Below, piece after piece: positions 23,904-33,123 of a stretch of DNA of 53,747 nt. This DNA is from a bacterium (GTDB lineage: Bacteria > 4484-113 > JAFGCY01): contig JAFGCY010000113.1 in the NCBI GenBank assembly GCA_016932385.1, forward strand, positions 1 through 53,747, in the 5' to 3' direction. The notes beneath the pieces were generated by a model that saw only the letters and a program-made list of their open reading frames with translations, searched no databases and was not told the DNA's origin. Every line of letters begins with the position of its first letter. Position 1 is the first letter of the stretch. The position numbers and the translations under genes are program-made.

Positions 23904-25556
23904 GTGGTGGATGCTTTCGTTCCATTTGCGCAGCTTCCCGGTGCCAGCAAATTCTTGGTGGACTACGTTTCGGGTGCCCGCCGGGCCATCCAGTGGTTCG
24001 ATTACGATCCGCACCAGGACACGGTGCTTGAAACGCGGTTGAACGATTTACAGGCTGGTACGATAGAAAACGCCGCCGATCGCGCGGAGCTGGCCGAGGT
24101 CGTTTTGCGCCAACAGGAGCGCTGGCGGGCGGGGGAGCAAGCCCGGGCAGCGGCTGCTGCGCTGGGCCGAGGCAACACCTATGCCATCGCCACCGGCCAG
24201 CAGGTCGGTCTGTTCGGCGGGCCGTTGTACACCATCCACAAGGCCGTTTGCACCGTTAATTGGGCGCGTCGGCTGCGGCGGCTCTATCCGGACAACGAGT
24301 TCGTGCCGGTCTTCTGGATGGGCACGTCGGATAGCGATTTCGAGGAGGTCCGCCACTGCTGGCTGCTCAGCGCGGCGGGGGAGCCGTTGGCGGTTTCGTT
24401 GCCCCCTCCGCCGGCGGACCAGGACGGCATTCCGGTAAGAAACCTGGACGTCCGCGCCGGGCTGGATGCGGCGCTCGCGGACCTGGACCAGACGGTCCCG
24501 CCCGGCCTTTGGCAAGGCGAGGTCGTCCAAGCGCTACGGTCCGCGTATGCCGACGGCGGGCTGACGGAGGGCTTCGCGCGCTGGATGGCGCAGCTGTTCC
24601 GGGACACCGAGTTGGTCCTGCTGGACGCCCAGGATCCAGCGCTGATGCGGGCCGCGCGGCCGCTGATCCGGCGTGAGCTGGCGACCGCCGCCGATACGCA
24701 GGAGCTTTTAAGCCGCCGCAGCGCGGAGATCGCCGCCGCGGGTTATACCCCGCAGGTGGACCAGTTGCCCGGCGATACGGGCCTGTTTGTGATTAACGAC
24801 ACCGGCCGGCGTGAGAAGCTGGCCCTGGACGAAACGGGTTTCTATCTGCGCCAGTCGGGCCGCCGCCTGGCCCTGGCCGAGCTTGAACCGCTGTGCGAGC
24901 AGGCGCCGGAGCGGTTCATCACCGGCGTGGCCCTGCGCCCGATCTACCAGAACTCGCTGTTTCCGGTGGCGTTGTTCGTGGGCGGCGCCGCCGAACTGGC
25001 CTACCGCGCCCAGCTGATCCCGCTGTTCCACCACCACCAGCAGAAAATGGCGCCGGCGTTCCTGCGCTCGGCGGCCACCCTGCTGCCCGCCAAGTCGGCG
25101 CAATTGCTGGCGGAACTGGATCTGAGCCTGCCGGATGTGCTGGTGCCGCCTCAGGACCTGCTCGGGCGCGTCGTCAACCAGGAAATGCCCCCCGAGATCG
25201 CCCGGGCGCTGGCCGGCTACCGCGCCGCGATCGGCGGTGCCGATGCGGAGCTGCGCCGCGTCGCTGGCGAACTGGATGCCGGTCTGGACCAGGCGTTCGC
25301 GACGCTGCACGGCAACCTGGAGCGGCATCTGGACAAGCTGGAGAAGAAGATCATCAGCTCGCTGAAGCGCCGGCACGAGGGGCTGGCCCAGCGCGTAACC
25401 CGCTTGAGCAACCTGGTCTGGCCGCGACTGACGGCGCAGGAACGGGTATTATCTGTTAGCAGTTTTCTGACCGGGACTGGATTCGATCTGATCCCGCAGC
25501 TGGTTGAGGAACTCACCGTACCGCAGTGGGTGCATCAGACCGTTATACTGGAGTGA
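23904..25556 (+). CDS. bshC: BshC, bacillithiol synthase (cysteine-adding enzyme)
   Basis: About 550 residues. BshC joins cysteine to glucosaminyl-malate in the last step of bacillithiol synthesis, a low-molecular-weight thiol used for redox control. Family motifs are an LPG near the N-terminus, IATGQQVGLFGGPLYTIHKA, FVPVFWMGTSDSDFEEVRH, and a long coiled-coil C-terminal part (ELDAGLDQAFATLHGNLERH) before KKIISSLKRRHE. The family's usual length is near 540. No ATG starts the frame; GTG at 23904 or 23907 fits the family N-terminus, and GATAAC lies six bases before 23904, so it may be leaderless. A GTG at 23883 is an alternative. bshA and bshB are not in the window. The next gene starts three bases after its stop. 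Confidence 0.88.
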   Translation: MVDAFVPFAQLPGASKFLVDYVSGARRAIQWFDYDPHQDTVLETRLNDLQAGTIENAADRAELAEVVLRQQERWRAGEQARAAAAALGRGNTYAIATGQQVGLFGGPLYTIHKAVCTVNWARRLRRLYPDNEFVPVFWMGTSDSDFEEVRHCWLLSAAGEPLAVSLPPPPADQDGIPVRNLDVRAGLDAALADLDQTVPPGLWQGEVVQALRSAYADGGLTEGFARWMAQLFRDTELVLLDAQDPALMRAARPLIRRELATAADTQELLSRRSAEIAAAGYTPQVDQLPGDTGLFVINDTGRREKLALDETGFYLRQSGRRLALAELEPLCEQAPERFITGVALRPIYQNSLFPVALFVGGAAELAYRAQLIPLFHHHQQKMAPAFLRSAATLLPAKSAQLLAELDLSLPDVLVPPQDLLGRVVNQEMPPEIARALAGYRAAIGGADAELRRVAGELDAGLDQAFATLHGNLERHLDKLEKKIISSLKRRHEGLAQRVTRLSNLVWPRLTAQERVLSVSSFLTGTGFDLIPQLVEELTVPQWVHQTVILE

Positions 25557-25558
25557 CA

Positions 25559-26434
25559 ATGGATACTGGAATCTCCACGCTCGTTGACCTCGATCTGCCG
25601 ATGGACGAACTGGCTCCGATGATCGCTGACGCCGGCTTCAAGTACATCAGCCTCAGCCACGATGTCAAGCACGCCGGCTACCACCTGCCCGAGGGACGCG
25701 AGCGCCTGCTCAAGCTCTGGGACGGCCTGGGGCTGAAGCTCAACTACATCCACCCGCCGCTGGAGTGCTATCACGACCTGACCAGCCTGGACCAGCAGGT
25801 GCGGCGCAGCACGATCGAACTGATGAAACTGGCGATGCACGCCACGGCCGAACTGGGCGGCAGCAGCATTACGATCCACATCGCCAACGACGCGCAGATT
25901 CCGGACGAGCAATTCCCCCCGCGCATCGCGGCCGGGCTGGAATCGCTGAAGGAACTGCTCGAGTTCGCCGAAGTGGTCGGCGTGACGCTCTGCCAGGAGA
26001 ACCTGCCCAACACCTTCGACGCCGGGCGGTTGAGCCTGGAGATCATCAAGGCCACGGCGGGCTGGAACAACCTGAGAATCTGCCTCGACGCCTGCCACGC
26101 CACGATGCAGAACCCGCACGCGCTGGAGTTCGTCGCGGGCATCGCCCCGCGGATCTTCACCACGCATTTCTCCGACACGATGGGCGAGGAGGACAGCCAC
26201 CTGGTGCCCGGCGAGGGCAATGTCGACTTCCCGGGCATCGCCGAGATCATGGGCAAGGCCGGCTACAACGGGGTGATCGACCTGGAATGCAGCGTTTGGA
26301 TGCTCAGGCGCCGGCGCGAGCGCGGCCAGGCGCATCCCGACGATCCCGTGCCCTGCAGCACCGAGCATTACCTGGCGCGCGCGCAGCTCGCCGCGGCGCG
26401 GATTGCCGAGCAGGTCGAGGACGCGCGCAAGTAG
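25559..26434 (+). CDS. Sugar phosphate isomerase/epimerase-like TIM barrel protein
   Basis: A 291-residue member of the xylose-isomerase-like/AP-endonuclease-2 TIM-barrel superfamily. Recognisable elements are GFKYISLSHDVKHAGYH at the N-terminus, the barrel strand SSITIHIAND, the metal-ligand region GVTLCQENLPNTFDAGR (Glu), RICLDACHATMQNP (Asp and His), a further His in RIFTTHFSDTMGEEDSH, and GVIDLECSVWM with the last Glu. These metal ligands match sugar isomerases of this fold. The substrate cannot be inferred. The ATG at 25559 follows GGAG and lies just after the bshC stop, so the two form an operon. The longer open frame reaching back into bshC is not used. Confidence 0.85.
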   Translation: MDTGISTLVDLDLPMDELAPMIADAGFKYISLSHDVKHAGYHLPEGRERLLKLWDGLGLKLNYIHPPLECYHDLTSLDQQVRRSTIELMKLAMHATAELGGSSITIHIANDAQIPDEQFPPRIAAGLESLKELLEFAEVVGVTLCQENLPNTFDAGRLSLEIIKATAGWNNLRICLDACHATMQNPHALEFVAGIAPRIFTTHFSDTMGEEDSHLVPGEGNVDFPGIAEIMGKAGYNGVIDLECSVWMLRRRRERGQAHPDDPVPCSTEHYLARAQLAAARIAEQVEDARK

Positions 26435-26542
26435 GCCGGCGGTTAAATCTGAGTCGAACCGGCCGGCGGCTTAATACACGGCGCCGGCAGCGGGTAAGCT
26501 AACTGGTTAACACGCAAGGCCGCTTTTCGCGGGAGGATGCCG

Positions 26543-29305
26543 ATGTCCAAGCACAGTGCGGCGTGGCTGATAGTAGTGATCATGGCGCTGGCCGGTTGCC
26601 ACGGCCAGGGGCCCGTTGGCGAGGTCCAGCTCAGCGGCGATTTCAGTATCCGCCTGGTCGGCAGCAGCGGTGGGGATGCGGCCGCCCGGGGGGACTGGCG
26701 GGCCGCTGGCCATGCCGTGGAGGTTTATGCCCACGACGCCGGCCTGGCGGGATTCGAACTCAGCTACGATCCGGCGGCGCTTTGCGTCGCCTCGATCGAG
26801 CGCGGCGACTACTTCGGTCCGGCCGACCTGTATCTCACGGTCGACAGCCGGCCGGGCCTGGCCGCGGTCGGCGGCTACCGCTTCGATCCGCAACTCGTAT
26901 TCGCAGAGCCCGTACTCGTGGCGCGCGTGATCTTCGCGGCGGGAGCGGCGGGACATGCCGTCTCCGTGCTGCCGACGGGAGACAACGCCCGGCCGCGGGC
27001 CTTCGAGCTGACTGATGCCGGTGACGGTACGGCCGCGCTGAGTTGGTGGCATCACAACACCGGCGACTACAACCAGGACGGCGAAGTCGGCCTGGGCGAC
27101 ATCACGCCCGTCGGCGTGCATTTCAACTCCGGCGCCGGCGACGCCGACTGGGACGAGGCGTATCTGGCCGACGGCGACAACAACGGCCTGGTGCTGGCCA
27201 GCGACCTGACGCCGATCGGCGCCAATTTCCTGACCCGGATCAGCGGGTATACGATCGAGCAGGGCACCAGCGCGGACGGGCCGTTCACCCAGGTCGCCGA
27301 CGTGCCGCTGAGCGCCGGCACCGCCGCTCCGCGGCTGGCCTTCAGCCAGACGCTCGCCGCGCCGCAGGACGGCGCCTATTACCGCGTGCGCAGTTATTCC
27401 AGCGAGGATTCTACCCAGGGCGCGGCCACGCCGGCGCTCAGGTTCGACATGCTGCCGGCCGGGTCCAACCCGGTCGCCGTGGCCCAGGCGGACCAGACGT
27501 CCGGCCCGGCGCCCCTGGCCGTCGGGTTCAGCGACGGCGGCAGCTCGGACAGCGACGGCACGATCCAGCTCTGGGAGTGGGACTTCGACCACGACATGGC
27601 CTACGAATACGACGCGAGTTCGACCGGCGGCCTGGCCAGCCATACCTACACCCAAAGCGGCACCTATTACGCGCGCCTGAAGGTCACCGACAACGACGGG
27701 CGCAGCGCGACGGACGTCGTGATGATCAGCGTCGGCACCGGCGGCACCACCGGCGACCCGCCCACGGCTTACGCCTACTGCCTGCCCAACCAGGGCTGGG
27801 CGCCGCTGACGGTCTACTTCTCGCCCTTCGGCTCGACCGCCGCCGGCACCGGAAGCATCACAAAGTACGAATGGGACCTCGACGGCGACGGCCAGTACGA
27901 GACCGACGCCACCACGGACAGCGGCTATGCGCAGTACACCTACGCCGCGGCCGGCACCTACACGCCGCGCCTGCGCCTGACCGAATCCGCCGGCCTGACG
28001 GCGACGGCGGCGGTGTCCGTCAGCGTGCGCGATCTCGCCGCAAGTTCGGTGGACTACGCCACGATCTTCGACGATAGCCAGGTGCGCCCGGTGCTGATCG
28101 ACATCGACCAGGCCGACTGGGACGCGATGTGGGTCACGCCCGAGGCCAAGGTGGAGGTGGAGTGCCAGGCTACCGTGTTCTCTGAGCAGTTCAGCGACGT
28201 GCAGATCAGCATGCGCGGGCACCGCTCGCTGTGGGACGTGCCGGAGAAGAAGCCCTGGCAGCTCGACTTCAACGACATCGACGATACGCAGGAGTACCAC
28301 AACCTCAAGCAACTGCTGTTCAACAACTTCTACCAGGACCCGTCGCTGGTTCGCGAGAAGCTGGGCTACGACATGCTGGCCTTCGCCGGCGTCAGCGCCA
28401 GCCACGTCTGCTACGTCGATTTCTGGATCGACGTGCACGGCGACGGCGCGCCGGCGGTGTTCTACGGCGTGTATTCGATGGTCGAGCGCGTCGACAAGAA
28501 GTTCTTGGAGAACCGCTACGGCGCGGACAACGACGACGGCAACCTCTACAAGGCTTCGGCCTGGGAGGAGGGCGCGGCCACGCTGGCCTATCTCGGCCCG
28601 GCCATTACGGACTACCCGCTGCCGCACGGCGACGACTACTGCTACGGCAAGCGCACCAACGAGGAGGAGGCCGATTACAGCGACGTGATCAACCTCTGCT
28701 ACGTGATCGACGCGGTGGAGTACGCCACGCCGGACGCCTTCGCCGCCGCCTTGGAGCAGGTGTTCAACGTCGACAGCTTCCTGCGCTACCTGGCCTGCGT
28801 GATCAGCTGCTCCAATCTCGACATCTATATCTACACCGGCAACAACTACTACCTCTACAACAACCCGGCCACCGGCAAGTTCGAGTGGATTCCCTGGGAC
28901 GTCAACGATTCCTGGGGGCTGTTCCTGGACACCGAGATGAACAAGAACCAGCCGCTGTATGAACTGGGCGAGATGCCGCTGACGCGCCGCGTGATGGAGG
29001 TTCAGAAATACCGCCGCGCCTACGCCGCCTACATCGACCTGCTCCGGCGCCACTGGTTCACCTATCAGCACGTGCGCACTCAGGCCCAGGGCATCCACGA
29101 CCTGATCTCGCCGCACGTCAAGCAGGACAGCGGCGACAAGATGTTCTACGGCGGCTCCGCGATGTTCCCGATCGAAGCGTTCGACGCCAACTGGGATACG
29201 AACTGGACGCAGGAGCCGGGCATCAACGTCCTCGGCGTCGCCAGCCTGACCCAGCTCCGCTGCGACTTCATCGACCAGCACCTGCTGGCGGACCTGGGGG
29301 AGTAG
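26543..29305 (+). CDS. CotH-kinase-family lipoprotein with cohesin-like, dockerin-like and PKD domains
   Basis: A 920-residue protein. The start at 26543 has GGGAGG seven bases upstream; the ATG at 26537 touches it. A lipoprotein signal ends in MALAGC. Domains in order: a cohesin-like beta domain (about 30-165, AGFELSYDPAALCVASIERG); a dockerin-like double calcium loop (DYNQDGEVGLGDITPVGVHF and DGDNNGLVLASDLTPIGANF, about 175-235); a fibronectin/PKD-like segment; two PKD domains with WEWDFDHD and YEWDLDGDG (about 310-495); and the CotH domain from about 515 to the end. The CotH part has ISMRGHRSLWDVPEKKPWQL, YGVYSMVERVDKKFL and FEWIPWDVNDSWG with the conserved Asp. CotH proteins are atypical protein kinases; extracellular bacterial versions are common and of unclear substrate. 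Confidence 0.9.
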   Translation: MSKHSAAWLIVVIMALAGCHGQGPVGEVQLSGDFSIRLVGSSGGDAAARGDWRAAGHAVEVYAHDAGLAGFELSYDPAALCVASIERGDYFGPADLYLTVDSRPGLAAVGGYRFDPQLVFAEPVLVARVIFAAGAAGHAVSVLPTGDNARPRAFELTDAGDGTAALSWWHHNTGDYNQDGEVGLGDITPVGVHFNSGAGDADWDEAYLADGDNNGLVLASDLTPIGANFLTRISGYTIEQGTSADGPFTQVADVPLSAGTAAPRLAFSQTLAAPQDGAYYRVRSYSSEDSTQGAATPALRFDMLPAGSNPVAVAQADQTSGPAPLAVGFSDGGSSDSDGTIQLWEWDFDHDMAYEYDASSTGGLASHTYTQSGTYYARLKVTDNDGRSATDVVMISVGTGGTTGDPPTAYAYCLPNQGWAPLTVYFSPFGSTAAGTGSITKYEWDLDGDGQYETDATTDSGYAQYTYAAAGTYTPRLRLTESAGLTATAAVSVSVRDLAASSVDYATIFDDSQVRPVLIDIDQADWDAMWVTPEAKVEVECQATVFSEQFSDVQISMRGHRSLWDVPEKKPWQLDFNDIDDTQEYHNLKQLLFNNFYQDPSLVREKLGYDMLAFAGVSASHVCYVDFWIDVHGDGAPAVFYGVYSMVERVDKKFLENRYGADNDDGNLYKASAWEEGAATLAYLGPAITDYPLPHGDDYCYGKRTNEEEADYSDVINLCYVIDAVEYATPDAFAAALEQVFNVDSFLRYLACVISCSNLDIYIYTGNNYYLYNNPATGKFEWIPWDVNDSWGLFLDTEMNKNQPLYELGEMPLTRRVMEVQKYRRAYAAYIDLLRRHWFTYQHVRTQAQGIHDLISPHVKQDSGDKMFYGGSAMFPIEAFDANWDTNWTQEPGINVLGVASLTQLRCDFIDQHLLADLGE

Positions 29306-29401
29306 GGGGGTACTTGTCAATAGGCTAGTACGTGCCTAGGAAAAGGCAGATTCCGTCATTTAAGCATTTTTCCCATCATTACCACAATATTCCCGTATGG
29401 G

Positions 29402-29430
29402 TTATTCTTTTCCCGCTCCTGTGATATTAT
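29402..29430 (+). promoter_or_regulatory. Promoter of the ietA-ietS operon, leaderless
   Basis: TATTAT (29425-29430) ends six bases before the ietA ATG at 29437, with no Shine-Dalgarno sequence. TTATTC (29402-29407) is at 17 bases but is a poor -35 match. The preceding sequence 29340-29400 is strongly AT-rich. Confidence 0.5.
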
Positions 29431-29436
29431 ATATGC

Positions 29437-30564
29437 ATGAGAAAAGCTGAGAAGCAGGACGCATATGTAATCGAAACCTTAAAGGTCATTCAAGGAGGAC
29501 TTGAAGGCGATAAGCGCAAGGTTGTCGCTTATGCAGAACAATTGGCGCGACGCTTAGAGGAATCAGGTCAGACCTACTACGCATCACGGGTTAGATCGGT
29601 TATTGACAGTGCTTCTAAGAAGCAATCTATGGTTTTGAAGCCTAGCCAAATGGTTCCAGTTGACTCTGAGGCTCGTATTAGCCTTGCTGATGAGTTACTT
29701 GTAAATCCACAGAAAATAGAGATATTTCTGGATGAAGAGACTATATTTGATGTTAGCAAATTTCTAAAGCTAGTCCAAGGCGCAGACAAGCTTGAGCTTA
29801 AGGGAATGAGAGTTAGTCCTTCATTGCTTATATATGGTCCACCTGGTGTAGGAAAGAGCGAACTGGCTAAGTGGATTTCCGCTCAGCTGCAGTTACCTTT
29901 GCTAATTGCTAGGGCAGATGCGTTAATTTCATCGTATTTGGGGAGTACTGCAAAGAATATCCGCTTGTTATTTGAGCACGCCAGTTCCAGGCCGTGCATA
30001 CTGTTCCTAGATGAGTTTGATGCGATTGCTAAGCTTAGAGATGATAAGCATGAACTAGGCGAATTGAAACGAGTTGTGATAGGGCTATTACAGAATATAG
30101 ATGCATTGAACCAGCAAACAGTGCTGATCGCCGCAACGAATCATCACCATCTTCTCGATCCTGCTGTATGGAGGCGATTTTCAATGAAGCTTCTGTTACA
30201 ACCGCCAAGTAAGGTTTTAAGAAAGCAGATGCTTGAATACTGGCTGGACGACTTCTCTGATGCAGTTGATATAGAAGAGTATGCCAAGCTAGCTGAGGGC
30301 CTAAATGGGGCAGATTTAAAAACACTATGTGAGGAAGCTAAACGACTAGCAATTCTAAACGATGAAGCGGCCATTGACAAACACCTATTGACTCGTGGTA
30401 TACTGATTCAAGTTTTTGGCACATCGTTTAAGCAAGTTGGCCGTTGGCGCGAAGAAGTCAAGAAGCTGTACTCCGAGAATCGACGGCTGCTAAAGCTTGA
30501 ACTACTAGCTGAGTTGTATGGTGTAAGCAAAAGCCAAATACATCGAATTGTTAAATCAGGATAG
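29437..30564 (+). CDS. ietA: IetA-type AAA+ ATPase of an IetAS defence/exclusion system
   Basis: A 375-residue AAA+ ATPase. An N-terminal helical part (about 1-120) precedes the ATPase core: Walker A YGPPGVGKS (133-141), Walker B CILFLDEFDAI (187-197), sensor 1 IAATN (Asn 235) and arginine-finger region WRRF (246-247), as in FtsH/CDC48-like classic AAA proteins. The C-terminal end VSKSQIHRIVKSG resembles a small helix-turn-helix. The next gene, six bases downstream, is a subtilisin-like protease. This pair matches ietA/ietS, first described for plasmid exclusion/incompatibility in Agrobacterium and later reported as an anti-phage system. Codon use and base composition are AT-rich, unlike all flanking genes, so recent acquisition is likely. 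Assignment is by architecture; no alignment was run. Confidence 0.78.
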   Translation: MRKAEKQDAYVIETLKVIQGGLEGDKRKVVAYAEQLARRLEESGQTYYASRVRSVIDSASKKQSMVLKPSQMVPVDSEARISLADELLVNPQKIEIFLDEETIFDVSKFLKLVQGADKLELKGMRVSPSLLIYGPPGVGKSELAKWISAQLQLPLLIARADALISSYLGSTAKNIRLLFEHASSRPCILFLDEFDAIAKLRDDKHELGELKRVVIGLLQNIDALNQQTVLIAATNHHHLLDPAVWRRFSMKLLLQPPSKVLRKQMLEYWLDDFSDAVDIEEYAKLAEGLNGADLKTLCEEAKRLAILNDEAAIDKHLLTRGILIQVFGTSFKQVGRWREEVKKLYSENRRLLKLELLAELYGVSKSQIHRIVKSG

Positions 30565-30570
30565 CAGCTT

Positions 30571-32847
30571 ATGGATAGGTCTGAGTATTTGCCAATTCAA
30601 GTAATACTACCGCTTGAACAAAGAGACTACAAGCCTAAGCGGGGAGGTGGACCTTCGGAAAGAAGGATATTCAACGGAGGATTTACAAAGGAACGAGAAG
30701 AGCTACTACTCGATAAAGTAGATAGTGTTAGTAATCATTTCAAGTCTAGCTTTGCCAAATATCCTAATGTTCCCGCAGTTGCATATTTGCAGCTCCATGA
30801 AGATGCTCTGGCAAAATCACATAGACGCAATACTATCTTAGGTTTAAAATCCTGTCCGGTTATTGGATCAGATGGACTAGGAAGATTATTATTAAGTGCA
30901 ACTAAAGCAGGGCTTAACAAACTACGTCGTCTCATAGTTAACAATGAAAGCAAGGATAATCTAGCTTTCTTAAGCGCCATTGATGATTTTGGCGCATACA
31001 CGAAGAATGATGTACTGCAGCAGTTCTCTGTAGACAATGAATTGGGAATATACAAGGCTCGTTTGTTTAATCATAAAGACGATTTAGTAACCGGCGCAAT
31101 TGAAAGCGCATTCCGAAACGAAGCCAAGCTGCTGGGGCTTGAGGAACCTAAGAAAATTAACTATTGTAAACACCTTCAAGTATACAGAATTTCCTCTACA
31201 AAGGCAGACACAATAACATCCTTAGCTGAATTTGTTGGAATACGTAAAGTTGATGCTTTACCTCGTCTTCGATTAATTCGCAGTAGCGGTATTATAAAGC
31301 ACAAATGGAATGTTGATATTTGGCCTCAACGTGATACTGGATTTAATTATCCAAATGTTGGAATTGTTGATGGAGGAATCGATCTCAATGATCCTGTACT
31401 AGATCCTTGGGTTGTTGGAAGAGATAAGCGAGTTCCAGATGCATACTGCAACTATTATCATGCTAGCTTCGTTGGCAGTCTTGTTGTGGCAGCAAGGCAG
31501 ATGAACAGTAATAACCCTTATTTTCCAGAGACACCGTGCTCTCTATTCGATCTGACCATTTTGAGTGAAAAACAACATTGTAGTGAAGATGATTTAGTAT
31601 CAGCGATTGAACATGCTGTTAAACAGCATCACGAAACAATAAAAGTCTGGAATCTATCTTTCCAGATGACTGCACCATGTAGTAACGATTGTTTTTCTGA
31701 TTTTGCAGTAGCGCTGGATGACATTGCAGATGAATATGACGTACAATTCGTGATAGCTGCAGGGAATATGCTGCCAGACCTAGGTGAAAAGCTACGTCCA
31801 TGGCCACCAAATGATGGGTATCGCGAAATGAAAATATGTCCGCCAGCTGACTCAGCCAGAGGACTGTGCGTTGGAGCAATCGCGCATTGTGAGAAGAGTA
31901 ATAGCTTAGTAAAGATGTTTGATCCAAGTCCATTCAGCAGATCAGGACCTGCTCCGTCCTTTTTACCTAAGCCGGAGATTTCTTTACCAGGAGGAAACAC
32001 AGATAATAATGGAGATTGTAGCCAGCTAGGTGTTCTTGGTTACGATGGCAGCGGCAATATTGTTGAAGATATTGGTACTAGCTTTGCTGCGCCTTTAGCT
32101 TCAAATTTAATTGCTAATCTAAGAGAGTGCATAGTTCCTACACCTAGCTGGTTAATGTGTAAAGCACTTCTCATTCATGCTGGATTCTTGAAGCATCCTG
32201 CAAAGCAGTTTAGCGAATTTAAGCATCGTGGATGGGGTGTACCTCCTAGTTTGGAAACAATCCTAAGCTGTGAGCCTTGGATGATTACGATGCTTTTTAA
32301 TCTCAAGATTCCAACAAAGAACGAGTTCCTTAAGGCAGATTTTCCAATACCAGAATCGTTAAGAACGTCAGATGGACGTATACGCGGTGAGTATATTTAC
32401 ACATTGGTTTCGAAGCCGCAACTTGACCAAGACTTCGGTCCAGAATATCTACGTACGGATTTAAGTATTACTATCGGTTCTGGCAAAGAAGATGTAGATG
32501 GGGAGGAACTAAGGTATACGACAAAAGGCGATTTGCAGCCTAGACCAAGAGCACATAATAAGTTCGAGAAGGAATTGATTAAAAAGTACTTCAAATGGTC
32601 ACCGGTTAAAGTCGGACGTGCTGCTTTTCCAAAGGGGGTAACAGCTGAGGATCTTCGACTTCATGTTAATGTTATACAGCGTGGTGAGTACGAGATAGAC
32701 GAAGAACAAGAAGCAGCACTTGTAGTCTCCATAATAGACCCTAAGAGAGAATTACCTATTTACAATGATGCGATTCGGGCCTTAAGGAGTTCTTCTTGGA
32801 ATAACAGCGAGTTAAAGATTCGTGATCGCTGGAAAATTAGACTGTAA
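30571..32847 (+). CDS. ietS: IetS-type subtilisin-like serine protease of an IetAS system
   Basis: A 758-residue S8-family protease without signal peptide or membrane span, so it acts in the cytoplasm. About 255 N-terminal residues precede the catalytic domain. The triad is visible: Asp 267 in VGIVDGGIDLND, His 297 in YYHASFVGSLVV, Ser 504 in IGTSFAAPLASNL, with oxyanion Asn 399 in FVIAAGN. The usual HGT around the His reads HAS. The last 180 residues form an extra C-terminal domain. The gene follows ietA by six bases and ends before an intrinsic terminator at 33073-33123, giving a two-gene unit. In IetAS the ATPase is thought to work with the protease after infection or plasmid entry; the trigger is not known to me. 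Confidence 0.78.
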   Translation: MDRSEYLPIQVILPLEQRDYKPKRGGGPSERRIFNGGFTKEREELLLDKVDSVSNHFKSSFAKYPNVPAVAYLQLHEDALAKSHRRNTILGLKSCPVIGSDGLGRLLLSATKAGLNKLRRLIVNNESKDNLAFLSAIDDFGAYTKNDVLQQFSVDNELGIYKARLFNHKDDLVTGAIESAFRNEAKLLGLEEPKKINYCKHLQVYRISSTKADTITSLAEFVGIRKVDALPRLRLIRSSGIIKHKWNVDIWPQRDTGFNYPNVGIVDGGIDLNDPVLDPWVVGRDKRVPDAYCNYYHASFVGSLVVAARQMNSNNPYFPETPCSLFDLTILSEKQHCSEDDLVSAIEHAVKQHHETIKVWNLSFQMTAPCSNDCFSDFAVALDDIADEYDVQFVIAAGNMLPDLGEKLRPWPPNDGYREMKICPPADSARGLCVGAIAHCEKSNSLVKMFDPSPFSRSGPAPSFLPKPEISLPGGNTDNNGDCSQLGVLGYDGSGNIVEDIGTSFAAPLASNLIANLRECIVPTPSWLMCKALLIHAGFLKHPAKQFSEFKHRGWGVPPSLETILSCEPWMITMLFNLKIPTKNEFLKADFPIPESLRTSDGRIRGEYIYTLVSKPQLDQDFGPEYLRTDLSITIGSGKEDVDGEELRYTTKGDLQPRPRAHNKFEKELIKKYFKWSPVKVGRAAFPKGVTAEDLRLHVNVIQRGEYEIDEEQEAALVVSIIDPKRELPIYNDAIRALRSSSWNNSELKIRDRWKIRL

Positions 32848-32998
32848 GTGATTAGTGTCATAAGGTATACAAGGACAATTATTCTAACCCGTATTGGCAC
32901 TAAGAGTAACTCTCGCGACAAGAAACCTAGTTACCATCTCAAGATACTGGTATCTCGTGACGCGGTTTTCTCAAATGTGCGTCACTTATAGCGTGTGT

Positions 32999-33016
32999 GG
33001 TCGCGGACGTCGAAGA
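32999..33016. repeat. 18-base direct repeat, copy 1
   Basis: GGTCGCGGACGTCGAAGA also occurs at 33367-33384 inside the acyltransferase gene. Read on the minus strand this copy encodes FDVRD and the frame continues to HTRYK and a stop (32984-32982), resembling FDVRDRSYSK of that gene. It may be a remnant of a related 3' end at the island border. Confidence 0.5.
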
Positions 33017-33072
33017 TAGGGATTTCGTGCACGTGCTGCAAGCAGGCTTCTGTGTTAGACTCTCCGTGCAGT

Positions 33073-33123
33073 CCCCGGAACGACCCCTTGCCCATGAGGC
33101 AATGTCCCCGGGGTTTCTTTTTT
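33073..33123 (+). terminator. Intrinsic terminator of the ietA-ietS operon
   Basis: Outer stem CCCCGG/CCGGGG (33073-33078 with 33108-33113), inner hairpin TTGCC-CATGA-GGCAA (33088-33102), then TTTCTTTTTT. It lies about 225 bases after the ietS stop. Confidence 0.75.

Noticed and set aside
26741..26770. GGATTCGAAC-like tRNA T-arm sequence
   Set aside because: It lies in frame inside the CotH gene and has no acceptor or anticodon stems around it.
26507..29320. A 937-codon open frame on the minus strand
   Set aside because: It is the exact antisense of the CotH lipoprotein gene. The peptide is His/Arg/Val-rich with no domain; long antisense frames are expected at this GC content.
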